The notes beneath the pieces were generated by a model. That model did no database searches. It was not told the DNA's origin and saw nothing but the letters and a program-made list of their open reading frames with translations. The position numbers and the translations under genes are program-made. Below, piece by piece: positions 34,901-46,600 of a DNA stretch of 64,000 bases. This DNA is from Tribonema minus. Lineage: Eukaryota; Sar; Xanthophyceae; Tribonematales; Tribonemataceae. Numbering within the stretch: the first letter of the stretch is position 1; each line of letters starts with the position of its first letter. The stretch covers positions 1,083,817-1,147,816 of the forward strand of contig JAFCMP010000190.1 in NCBI GenBank assembly GCA_017506865.1. Direction: 5' to 3'.

Positions 34901-36935
34901 AACAGCAGCGGCGATGCTGAGCGCTGCCGCTGCTGCTGCTGCTCTGCCGCCGCGGCGCCAGCGCAGAGCGACGCGCCAGCTGCGCTCGCTACTACTTCAC
35001 CAGCGAGCGCCACCGCCGCTGCACCAGCTATGCTCACACTCAACACCAACTGCTGTTTGCATCATGCAGCGCACACGAGGGCAATGTTGAGAATCCGATG
35101 TCCTGTGGCCGCGCCCTGCAGCAGCGACGATGCTGCTGCTGCGGCGCCAGCGCTCCGCGACGGTCCCTCACTGCCTAGCCGCTGCCGCCGCTCCCGTCCA
35201 CGCAGGTGCAGATGCACAAGGGCCTCGTGGAATCTGCCGACATGCCCATGGTGACGCCGCGCTACAGCGAGGAGGGCGGGGAGGACGAGCGGCGCCGCCG
35301 CCGCAGCGGCAGCAGCAGCGGCGGAAACGGCCACGCTGACCACCAGGGCGGCAGCGGCGGCCGCGCGCCGCGCCGCCCCGCTGAGCCGCTGCTGCCGCCA
35401 CCGCTGCGCGCTCACAACGGCGGCGGCGCTCCGCACCACACGTCAGGCACCGGCGCTGATGACTATAGAGATGGCGATGCGCGGCGACAACTTGAAGGCG
35501 GGAGCGGCAGGCACCGCGATGAGTACCGCCAGGAGCGCCCCGCCGCTGACCGGACGGCGCGGGGTGACGGGGGTTTCGGGGGGCAGCGCGACAGGTCGCC
35601 GCGGGGGTACGGCGGCAGCAGGGGCGACGGCGATGGCGGCGGCGGCAGCGGCAGGAGCGGCGGCGCGGCGGACTCTGTGCCGCGCGAGCAGTTTGACGAG
35701 ATCAGCGACCTGTGCCGCGAGCTGCTGCGCGAGCAGAAGGAGATGCGGCGGAGGCTAGAGGTGACGCTCCGCGTAACTGTAATTGCACTGCAGCTGCGAT
35801 CGTTATTGCAAAGTCACATTGGTTAGCATCTCAGTGTGGTGGCAGCCTGCGACACTCAGTGGCAGGTTCTCTGCGCTGTGTTTGCGCATGCGCGGCAGCA
35901 ACGCGCGGTTTTGTGCTGCATGATGAGCGGCTCGACGAGGTCAGTAGCACTGCCAAATGCACTCGAGTCGGAGGACAATGTATGGTGATGCAATGCGTGT
36001 GCCAGTTCTCTCAGCTGATGCAAAAACGCGCTTGGACACATACCTGACCTCAAGGCTCGAACTTCTACCCCCACCTCATGTGCCGCCTGCCGTCCAGGAG
36101 CAAGAGGAGCTCGTGTCGCGGCTCAAATCGCAGGCCGGCAGCGGCGGCAGCGCTGCTCCGGCGCCGGTCGCGCCGCGCCGCCGCGGCCACTCCCTCTCCG
36201 CCGCCGCCAACCGCACACGCGGCGCGGCGGCGTCGGCGGCATCGCGTCGCGCGGATGCCGTGTCGTCCGCACCCGCTGCTGCCACGCGCGCGCCGGTGAA
36301 GCCTGCGGGGTTCGGGTTCGGCAGCAGCCAGAGGCGCGAGGTTGCAGAGGTATGTAGGCATGCAGTTTCAGTTCTGTGTCCGCTCCGCTTGAGAGGCGGG
36401 TTAACCATCCCAGGGGTGCTTCAACACGTGGTCTTGAGCCGCTCCGCTTGAGAGGCGGGTTAACCATCCCAGGGGTGCTTCAACACGTGGTCTAGAGCGA
36501 ATCTGCTTGTGTGTGCACCCTGTGTCACGGACCTGCGTGCTAGTACTCCTCTACACGTCTACATGAACACGGGCGTGTCTGATTTCATTTCTATGAGGCA
36601 TCATTGCGCGCTGAACTGTCGTCCCATAGCCGCACCGAGCTGTGCGATGAACTCTCGGGACCGCGCTGCACAGTGCGCTGACCGGTACTGCGCGGCTCGT
36701 GCGTCTCTGACAGGTGCCCAAGAAGGCGACAGCGGCAGCGGCGGCGGCAAAGGCGCATAACGGGCGGCGCCACAGCGAACCGCAGGTGCCTGTGGTCTCG
36801 CGCGGCGCGATGGCGGGGATTCAGTCGCTTCTGGCGCGGCGTGGTGATGCTCCGCGCGTGGCGCTGCACTCCGCAGAGGGGAGCGACGCGGGGGGGTGGC
36901 AGGGCGGGGGCGGGGGCGGGGGACGCCGTCGATAG
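31994..36935 (+). CDS. Low-complexity coiled-coil protein, five exons
   Basis: Exons: 31994-32569, 33511-33651, 35206-35760, 36098-36349 and 36714-36935 (TAG), all phase 0 with GT-AG introns, giving about 581 residues. Exon 1 is hydrophilic and rich in Arg, Gln and Ser. Its end (ALQEMTGPPPDVRRAQAAKNAQYRALL) leads into a charged helix in exon 2 (ADIDARARERDATQRDRDRE), and a second helix ends exon 3 (FDEISDLCRELLREQKEMRRRLE) and continues in exon 4. Basic Ala/Gly-rich tails close exons 4 and 5. I do not recognise the family; the helix pattern weakly recalls centrosome/spindle-pole proteins such as CSPP1. An in-frame upstream ATG exists at 31850, and an upstream exon is possible. Confidence 0.65.
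32999..33524 (+). repeat. Acceptor-side echoes of exon 2 of the coiled-coil gene
   Basis: A block of about 160 bases (GACCGCTCACCGAGCTCAAT to GGCGCCAGGCGGACATCGA) lies at 33186-33344 and again at 33365-33524, the second ending in the real exon start. A shorter partial copy is at about 33005-33050. Both long copies have the GCGCCAG acceptor. Confidence 0.85.
33590..34270 (+). repeat. Five donor-side echoes of exon 2 of the coiled-coil gene
   Basis: GCAGGCGGCGGAG(C/A)GGGCGCGGCG through GGTTACAATAAAACG|GT recurs at 33594-33655, 33750-33815, 33879-33945, 34038-34102 and 34193-34270. Most have AAACG|GTGCGT or GTACGT donors; the last has AAAACG|GTGCGC. The Gly-coding GGC run varies in length. Confidence 0.9.
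36380..36497 (+). repeat. 59-base direct tandem repeat
   Basis: CGCTCCGCTTGAGAGGCGGG through CAACACGTGGTCT starts at 36381 and again at 36440. The copies are nearly identical, so this is a recent duplication within the intron. Confidence 0.9.
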
Positions 36936-37242
36936 AGCGCAAATCTTGCGCAGTGTACAATGTGCATTTTGAAAGAAGATTGCTAAACATTGCACGTCAG
37001 GGTAAATGAACAGCTTGTTTTCTGTTTTCGGCCTCTGATTTTTTTCTTCTTCAAACTTGAGGTTGAGCAAACTTCATCGCTGGAAAAGCGACGCGCCTCT
37101 CTCAACTCGACAGAAGCGCGCTCTCCTCAAGAAGGGCTGCAACGTGTTGCTGCAGTGACCAGCGAAGCAAGGTGCAAGATTTTCCTTGTTGGCAGCATCA
37201 CACCCTAGCTGGAGCTGGCCACGAACAGCTGCATAGCAGACC
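36936..37242. other. Short spacer before the GH81 gene
   Basis: About 300 bases of lower GC between the coiled-coil gene's stop and the GH81 ATG, both on the plus strand. It contains a T-rich stretch at 37037-37051 and a TTCAAACTTGAGG motif. I see no firm promoter element. Confidence 0.5.
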
Positions 37243-40200
37243 ATGGCGAGGCCTCAGGGGTATGATGCGATCAGAGAGATCGCAGGCAACAGCTTGGACA
37301 GGGTGGAGGAGGATCAGCCTTTGCTGCCGGACAACGGAGGCAATGGACGACGCAGCAAGGGCTGCAACTGGGGCAGCTGGTTCTACTACAGCTGCTTGAC
37401 TATAGTGGTGCTCGCCGGTGTCGTGTCCCTGCTGTTCAACATGCTGGGCGGAGGCGGAGGAGGGATCCCCATCGCCTCAGACACAGGTGAGCGTGTAGAG
37501 CTGTAACTTGGCCTCCACAGCACGTGCTGATGAATGTGGTGCAAGCTGAGGCCTTTGAGGCAAAGCCGCAGGCTGATGACAAAAGCTTGCGCTCTTGAAT
37601 TTGCTCTTCACTTGGTAGACTGTGGTGCACTGTGCACTGTGCTGCGCCGTTGAATGTGGTGCAGTTGCTGAGTGCTCTCCGCAACGTTTTCTGTTTCCAT
37701 CGAAAAGTTGGCATTTCGTCACCACGATCTTTGTGACAGCGGAGGACGTGCCCCCTTCTCGGAACACCGTCAACAGTGCACACCAAACACCCTGCATCTT
37801 GCTGAAAAAACAATGTGCGCCATCTTCACCACTAAAACGTATTGTTTTGCAGTATGACCATGTAGGATCCTGAAAAGCAATACTTCGAAGTACATTATTT
37901 TTTCTCAGAGAAAGCCTCAAGCAAGTTCAACACTTTGCTGTCCTTGAAGTACAACGAAATAGCTTCACAGGTTGGGGCTGCTGTTGCTGTTGCAGCAGCT
38001 GGCAAAGCACTGCGCTGCCATACCGATCTGTGGCACGTCTGACATAAGTTGAAGTGCACACATTTGGTGGCTGCATCATGAACCACGTGCCAACTTCAAG
38101 CGCTGCTGCTATACGCGACTGCAGCGATCGTGGTTTGCATGCAGCCTGTCTACGGCAGCGTCTCGTCATCTGCCATTCAGAGGCCGACAGGCTCTTGCTA
38201 TTTGGGCTCTGGTTGATGGTGCTGCTGGTGTGAATGCCCACTAAAGCCTACACTTCAAGAAGAAATTGTGATGACATTACACTGAGCGTGCTCAGTGTAT
38301 GGCTATGCGGGCACGGACTCAGTGTTCCGGACGCGATTGGTCAGAGGCGTTCTAGAATGCGGCAGCGGCGCCAAGCCAGCTGCAGCTCGTGAGCACGCAT
38401 TTCCCTTTCCTCCTCCGAGCACACGGTGCCATGGCTTGACTGGGCCTGGATCGCAAGCCACTTTTGTGTGCGTGTGTATGTAGTCTGTGAATGTCTACAA
38501 TGGATCTCCGACTTGCAGAAGCGCGGCCGTTCGCAGGCGTTATGTATAACTTGAAGTACATGTTGGATTCTACTCTGTAGACCTGCGGCAGTTCGCAGGC
38601 GCGCGCTCAGCGGCGGCAGCGCCGCGGCCCCACTGCGCTGCAGGTGCCCGACTCTCTCCCACATCTCAAAAGCCAACAGCCCCTCCCCCGCGCACGCCAC
38701 AGCGCGGCGGTCCAGTCGGACCCCTCTCACCCCCCGGGCCCCCAACCCCCCGCAGAAACGACGACGACGCTGCTGCCGCAACGCGCAGGTGTCCCCTTCG
38801 TGACGGCGGCGCACCCGCTGCGGCCGACGGCGCTGTGGGGGGCGGTGAAGCCCCCCTACCCTACGGGCGCGTGGTTCACGAACCTCGTCATCGGCGCCGG
38901 CGACCAGCCCGTGGTGCCGCTGCCGTACGCTGTTCGCGCCGGCGCGCACGGCATCGACGTCAGCTTCAGCGCGGTGCGGCGCCAGGCGTCGCGGCGGCGC
39001 ATCACGGACGTCTTCGATGCGGACCTGACAGTGGGGGCGGCGGAGGGGTACCTCGGGCACGCGCTCACGCGCTACGACAACCTGTCGGCGAGCGTGAGCC
39101 ACGAGCTGCGCGGGGGCGCGGCGTTTGCGACGCACCTCGTGCGCGGCAGCCCGTACATGACGTTCGGTGAGTCAACTACTGCAGTGGCAGTCTCGACAAA
39201 GTACTTCGAAGTAAATGGAATAAAATGGGAATGGAAAGTGGCGTTTGCGGCGCGCCTCGTGCGCGGCAGCCCGTACATGACGTTCGCTGAGTCGCGAGGT
39301 CTGTGTCAAAATATAATTGGCAACGAAGTAGGAGCCACGAGCAACGCGCCGCCGTCGTCAATTCCGTCCTGCTCAACCGAATCACTCACGACAACATTGA
39401 AATCATGTGTACCAGTAATATAGTAGATGGAAAGTGTCGTTTGCAATGCGCATCTGGCGCGGCAGCTCGCACATGACATTTGGTGAGTCGCTCCTGGCCT
39501 AATACATGCCCACCAGACCTGAAAAGGGTTACTTGTAGTCTATCAGATGACGACAAGTGCTGGTCGCAGCGCGCCTCGTGTGCGGCAGCCAGTACACAAC
39601 AACGCTCAGCGAGTTCCGACCTGCGCGTTGGCGCCTCAGACGCGTTCCGCCGAAGCGACGCGAACACATTTACCGGCTGTCTTGGCATGGCACCGCCCTT
39701 GCAATGCTTCACGCACGGGGTTCTTCGCGACCCCGTGCTGCCGGTTCACGGGGATTGAACAGGGGGGCGCGCGGCTGCCCGTCATGCGCGCGCAGCAGCG
39801 GAGCGCGAGCCTGCAGCGGCATTGCTGGCGGCGGCGGCGCTGGCGGCGGCGGCGCTGGCGGCGGCGGCGGCGCCGGCGATGAGCTTCGGACCACTCATCA
39901 GAGCAGCGCGTGGCGCTGCCTCGGCAAACAAAGTCTTCATTCAGAACCTGCAAGTTGAGCTTTGGTTTTGAGGGTGAAGCCGAAGCCGCCCGCGTGCCCC
40001 CCCAATCGGCGCGCCACCTGGCCGCCCCTGTCGCTGATGGCAATGCTGCCGCTGCGCGCGCCTGCTGCCGCTGCGCGCAGAGCACAAGGAATCCTTGTCA
40101 ACGACGCGACGCCGACGCTGCGCTACCTCAGCAGAATTTTCCTCCAGATGTTTCCAATGAAGCCTCGTTTATGCGGTTGTGAAGCCGCTGCACACGCGTG

Positions 40201-41191
40201 CCCCGCCTCTCGGTGGTGGTAACATTGCCGCTGTGCGCGCCGCCGCCTGCTGCGCGCAGAGTACAAGGACGCGACGCCGACGCTGGCGACCGCGACCAGC
40301 ATCCTGGCGCTGGACGGCAAGCCCCTCAAGGAGGGCGCCACCGTGCGCGGCAAGACCTTCAAGCTCGGCCTCAGCAACTGGGAGACGTGGATGGTGAGCG
40401 CGCTTCGGTGGGGTAAATGGGGGCGGTGGGCTCAGGTGTGGTGGGGGAGGTTTTGGGGTAAGATTCGGGGACGGTGGGGGGGGGGGGCGTAAGGAGAGGA
40501 TTTGTGTACAGCAAGACCCCCTCAGCTCGGCCTCAGTAACTGGGAGACGTGGATAGTGAGCCCGCTTCGGAGGGGTAAGGGGGGGCGGTGGGCCTAGGTG
40601 TGGTGGGGAGGGTTTGGGGCAAGATTCGGGGACGGTGGGGGGGGGGGGGGGGGGGGGGGGGTACAGCAAGAAGTACTCTGCAATTGGGAGGCGTGGTTGA
40701 TGAGGCTCGATTCAGTGTGGCAGGGTTGGGAGACGTTGCGAGCGCAAGTATCGAGGGTGAAGTCCGGACTACAGGAATAGGATGGAGGGGGGGGACCGTG
40801 TGTTCTCAGCAAGAACCTTAGATCAGCTGGCTGCGGCAACTGGGCGACGTGCTTGGTGAGCCTTGCCGAGGTAAGTTTCAGTTTGCGCGAACGTCATGCA
40901 GCTCACATCAAGGTCTGGCAGAGCACACAATCATGGTGTCGCACACAGGTGCACACACGTCCGGGAGCGTCAGTTTTGTCGCCCCCTAGGAACGGAACAT
41001 GCGAACTTCACTTCAATTGTCTTGGAGGCCTCGGGCGGTGGGTTCGCATCCCGCCCCAGCCGCAAAAATTTGAGAACAGGCCGCAAATGGCAGCCCGGAA
41101 AGCGACAAGAGCGTGTGCTGTGTGTGTGAGCCTCACTTCAAGTTCAAGGAGGGCGTTATGTTGTTGCGGGACTCCCAGCATCAGTGCTCCC

Positions 41192-41222
<31 letters not shown>

Positions 41223-43574
41223 ACACCGCCCCCCACAACGTACAGGTGTAAACGTCCGAGCGACTCCCAGCATCAGTGCTCAACCCCCCCCCCCCCCTCA
41301 CACCCCTCCCTCCCCCCCTCCGCCGCCCCCCGCAACGCACAGGTGTACACGTCCGAGAGCGTCAGCTTCAAGGTGGAGGCGCGGTCGTTCACCGCGCTCA
41401 TGCCCATGTCAGGCATGCTGCGCGCGGCGCTGCTGCCGCGCGCGGGCGACGGCGAGGCGGAGTTTGAGCTCAACGAGCACGCGTACGCGTACGCCAAGGG
41501 CGGCGAGGTGCGCTGGTGGCTGAGCGCTGCCATCATAAAGAATCATTGGCACATTGTGCTTTGAAGCTGTACGAGTATTGTAAGGTACTGTTGTAGTGGT
41601 GGTAAGCCTGTTCAACACCAGGCCAAGTCCCAAGTGTAAAGCATGTGTTTACATGTGTTCGAGCTGAACGAGCACGCGTACGCGTACGCCAAGGGCGGCG
41701 AGGTGCGTCGATGACTGAGCGCTGCTATAGAAAAAAATGTCGGCACTTGTGTTGTGAAGCACTTGTGTTGTGAAATGAATATCGTCCCTGGAGTGGTGAG
41801 CCTGTTCAACACCAGGCCGGTCTCAAGTCTTACCACCTGAAAGCGTGTGCTCATATGTTTTTGAGCTCAACGAGCGCGCGTACGCGTACACTAAGGGCGG
41901 CGAGGTGCGCCAGTGGTTGAGCGCTGCTGTAAAAGAAAAAAAGTGTCGGCACTTGTGCGTGAAGCCCTTCCGTACGAAGATCATGGCTGAAGTGGTGAGG
42001 CTCTTCAACACCAGGCCGGGCCTGCTGTCTTGTTTTTTTCAGAGCACGTGGCTCGTCGTGACGGCAACACCTCGTCGGAGCAACTGTCATGTGCAACAAA
42101 CTGCATGTCATCTCATGCAGCTCCAATCGTTTGCGCTGACCACATGATCGTGTCTGCTGTTGATGGCAGTGCTCTCACTTTCCACCGTGTACATACATAT
42201 GTGCTCGCGCGTCCTTCTGATACTTGTACAGACACGTGGGTCCCACGCGCTGTCGGCGCTGAGCGCTGCTGCAGTTGTGGATGGCGACTTGCTGGTGACG
42301 CTCCCACTCCAAAGTACACAACTAATTACAAACAGCGGTACATGTACTCGGAATATATACACTTTTTTGATGCATGTGATGTTCAAGCCATTCCCCTTTG
42401 CTGGGCAAGCAATGTTGCTGCCGCAGACCCAGTTGGGCTTTGACAGGGACACGCTGGTGACCAAGCTCATACTTGAAGTACATAAAACAAGCTGACCTGA
42501 TTTGTGACTCTCGAGCAGAGCAGGCCCGGTCGGCGCCTTCTTAGAAATTATGGCCGCAGATATACATTTAGCAGTAGATGTACTGGGGATATATATTCTT
42601 TCGACGCATGTGATTTTGACGCCATTTCTCTTGGCTGGTCGCGTGGTGTTGCTGCCGCAGATCCAGTTCGACGTCGACGGCGACACGCTAGTCACCAAGT
42701 TTGTCTGGGAGAAGTACGGCTTTGGGGACCTCCTCATGCTGGCGCTGCCGCACCACATCGACATGATGGACATGGAGACGACCGAGGTGGCCATGCCCAA
42801 GGCGTACCAGACGCTCAAGGTGAGTTGTTTCAACTTAAAGTTCTTCAACTTGAAGTTCTTCAACTTGAAGTTGACATTGATTGTGTCGACTGCACTGCCG
42901 TCATGGGCATGATGGAGCCGACCGAGGCGGCCACGCCCAAGGCGTACCACCAGACACTCGAGGCAAGCGCGGCCGTCCTCATCGAAGTTGAAGCGTTGGG
43001 AGGGTGGTGGCAAAGGGGCCCCCACCGTACGTACAGGTACATACTCTGATGCTGAGCCTGCCGCGCCACATCAAGCCGGACATGGAGCTGACTGCAGTGG
43101 CCGTGCCCGGGGCCTACCAGACGCGCAAGGTGTTAATGCACGAGCCCGCCAGGTATCCGCGTGCGGGGCAAGCAGCGCGCGGGGGGGGGGGGGGGGGGCA
43201 CGCTGGCATCGCAGTGAGCTGCAGGAATGGTTGGGAGGGGGGGCACAAAGGGCGCGCGTGTGCACCCACACCTCCATTGTCACTGCCCTTTCTCCGCTGT
43301 GGCCGCGACTCGTGCGTTCAGTGCTCCGCATCGCGCTGCGATTCGCTTTCCGTGCGCTTGCGCGGCAGCGCGCGACGCAGCTGCCAGCATCACTGCCGTG
43401 CTCGCCGCACTCCGCGGCGCGCTCCGCCTTTGCTTCTCCCAGCTGCGCGCGCGCAGTCGTTTCCCTGCCACCGCACGCCATTCCCCGCCGCTGCACCTCT
43501 GTCCGCGGCGTCTCGGCTTGTGTGCGCGACGATGATGCTCTTCCATGATGACCTGCGATCCCACTGCCAACTGG

Positions 43575-43632
<58 letters not shown>

Positions 43633-46600
43633 ATATAGGGGCGCACGACGGGCGTCGTGGGCACCTCGTGGGAGATGTGCGAGTCGCAATCACGCTTCGC
43701 ATTTGTTTCTTCCAGCTGCGCGCGTGCAGTCAGTGCAGTCACTTCTCCGCCGCCGCACGCCGTTCCCCGACGCGTCCTCGTCTCGCAATGCCGACACTTT
43801 CACACTACGGCCTGTGGGCCCACTGCCAACTCGTTCTTCTCTCTTTCGCGTGCGCAGGGACGCATGACGGGCGTCGTGGGCACCTCGTGGGAGATGCGCG
43901 AGGCGCTGACGGCGGTGGGGTGGGGGACGGGGGGGCTCGCGGGGGGGTGGGGGGCGGACCGCGCGGACGAGATTCGCGCGGAGCTCGTCAAGGACATCAG
44001 CACGGAGCACCCGACCGCCGCCGACATCTACGGCTTCAGCAAGCAGGTGCGCCTGTAGACGCTGATTGTGAGCTTGGCCCGGCTGACATCTGCAGGTCCA
44101 GCGAGCAGGGGGGGGGGGATGGCAGTGTGCGCGCGCGCAGTGCGCTTGCGATGCTCTTCGGTGCAAGGTGCGAGGCGCTGGCGCGCCCGGCGCCGATCAT
44201 AGCAGAATTTGATGAGTACTTGAAGTGCATACTTTGAAGTACATGTGCATTGTGTGGTTGTGCGGAGTTTGGCTGCTAGCGTGTGTGTTGTTCGAGTCAT
44301 ACCTTCATGTACGTATGCGTTGGTGTTGCTGTGCGATCCGTCAGCTGCTGCACATGTACTTCGAAGTTTCCTTCAAGTCATAGTTTGAAAATACATGTGT
44401 ACTTCAAGTCATACTTTGAAGTGCATGTGCGTTGTGTTGTTGTGCGGCCGATCGGCCGCTGGTGCGCGTGTATGCGCTGAGATGCTCAACGCTGACGCGC
44501 TGCGCTGCCGAAACCGCCGTAACCGCCGCAGAGCGCGAGGATGGCGCGCCTGGCACTCATCGCGGAGGAGCTGGGCGAGATGGGGTACAGGGACCAGGTG
44601 GGCGCTGATGCTACGGGTGTTGAGCACTGCTGCTTTGCACCGCTGCCTGCTTGTGAGAAGAGTGTGTGTGGCATTCGAGTTGTCCTCGTCGCTGCCCGAG
44701 CGTCTGTTTTATGTTTTTGGCCACTGTTAGGCGACCGCGCAGCACTGTATTACAATGCTGCCAAAAGCACTGCGTGCAAATTATTGCCAACACCTTGCAG
44801 ACAGCGGTGCGGAGCGCTGTCGCTGGTACATGCCATACCTGCGGGCTCATGTACCACCACCGTGGTCTCGCAACGTGCGTTGCAACTTGCGCACGGAGCA
44901 GGCGGTCTCCGTGATTGAAGATGCGATGGCGGCGTGGCTCCGCAACGACAACAGCGACCTCCTCGTGTACGACAAGACGTGGGGCGGCGTCGTCACCTAC
45001 GACGGACTCAACGACGCCGCAGCGGACTTTGGCAACGGTTGGTGAGAGCAAGCAGCGCGGAACAGTATTCGGGTCGCAAAACATCCGCTCTGCGCAGTGT
45101 TGTCCGTGCAGTGTCGCCGCCGAGTTTGACGATGCATATCCAAGGCGTGATGATCTGTTCACACGTACGACGGCCTCAATGACGCAGCTGCGGACTTCGG
45201 CAACGGCTGGTGAGAGGCACTAATGTTGCTAATTCTCTTGGCCCCAACAATTTTGCACCGCGTCGTTCTTGCGGTGGCGCTGCAGAGCTGGCTGATGCAT
45301 TTGCGACCTGCATCTCAGATGTGTAGGATTGCTGCTCACACGTACGACGGCCTCAACGATGCCGCCGCGGACTTCGGCAACGGCTGGTGAGAGCAGTCAG
45401 CGCCGCATGCGCATACTTTGTCCACAGACAACAACTCTGCGGACGGTGGCCTTTGCAACGTTGCGGCGGAGTCTGGCGACGTATTGACAGCATGCGCTGT
45501 TCTGCTCATCTATGTGCATGTACGACCACCCGAGCGCCGCCGCGGTGGGCTTCAGCAAAGGCTGTGGTGAGATCAGTCAGTGGCGCGGCTTGCGCTGGTG
45601 TGCAGAAGCCTCGCTGCCTAAGGCGGCCCCTGCGGCGTTGTTGCAGCGGTGGTCGATGTACTACCCAAGGTATCATCTACCGCTCGTGCGTATGACGGCA
45701 TCAACGAAGCTGCAGCGGATTGTGGGACTGGCGTGAAATGCTGCATCAGTGCTCAGGAATTTGGCGCATGCGGAACGCTAAGTAGTTCGGGGCAAACTCC
45801 GCAGTAGATGTTGATCTGGTGAGAGCTGGTCGACGCTGGCCTGTGACTCAGGCTGCTTGCGAGGAGTCCTCGGCATAGCTGACCTGTGAAATGAGCACGG
45901 CTCAACGCTCAGGCAAATCACTTCAGTGGCTACTCGCCCGAGAGCCACGGCGTCTTCTCACTCAGCTCCACTTCCGCCGCAGGTAGGGTACAACGGCCAC
46001 CAGTATTGCTACAACTGCTTGCAGTGCGCCGCAGTGGTCGTCGCCACTTCAGTTGTGCTCAGTGCCCATCTTCTGACCCGCAACTTCGATGCGCTCACGT
46101 GATAAAATTGCAACGTGGTCTCAAGACAGCGCCGACAGGCCCTTGCTTCTCAGCTAGCGCCAGGTGCGCACTCGAAGCCTGCGCTGCGCGCGCTGCCGCC
46201 GCCGCCGCAGGTACAACGCCCACCACTTCCACTACGGCTACTTCTTGTAAGCTGGTGCGACGTTCTACCCTCGCCCTGCACTCAACGCCGCCTGCCTCGC
46301 TGCGCTGCGCCCTGCCGCTGCCGCCGCACGTACAACGACCACCACTTCCACTACGGCTACTTTTTATACGCCGCGGTGGTCGTCGCCACGTTCAGTTGTG
46401 CTCAGTGCTCGACTTTGAACTACGATTTGTTACGCCTGTATTGCTGGAACCTCCACCTTGTCTCAAGATTTTCCTCACTTCTCAGCCAGACATGCAGCGC
46501 CAGACACGCACTCAAAGCCTGCGCTGCGCTGCCCGCCGCCGCCGCAGGTACAATGACCACCACTTCCACTACGGCTACTTCTTGTACGCGGCGGCCGTCG

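Noticed and set aside
37909..37970. Possible 62-base exon between GH81 exons 1 and 2 (acceptor TTTCTCAG, donor CAG|GTTGGG)
   Set aside because: It fits phase 1 at its start but ends in phase 0, while exon 2 at 38789 needs phase 1; direct joining of exon 1 to exon 2 keeps frame. The donor is also weak.
43004..43867. Open frame of 287 codons across the GH81 exon 5-6 intron
   Set aside because: It spans a (CT)n tract encoding a Leu-Ser repeat, echoes and homopolymers; only its last few codons overlap the real exon 6, where the GH81 MTGVVG motif starts.
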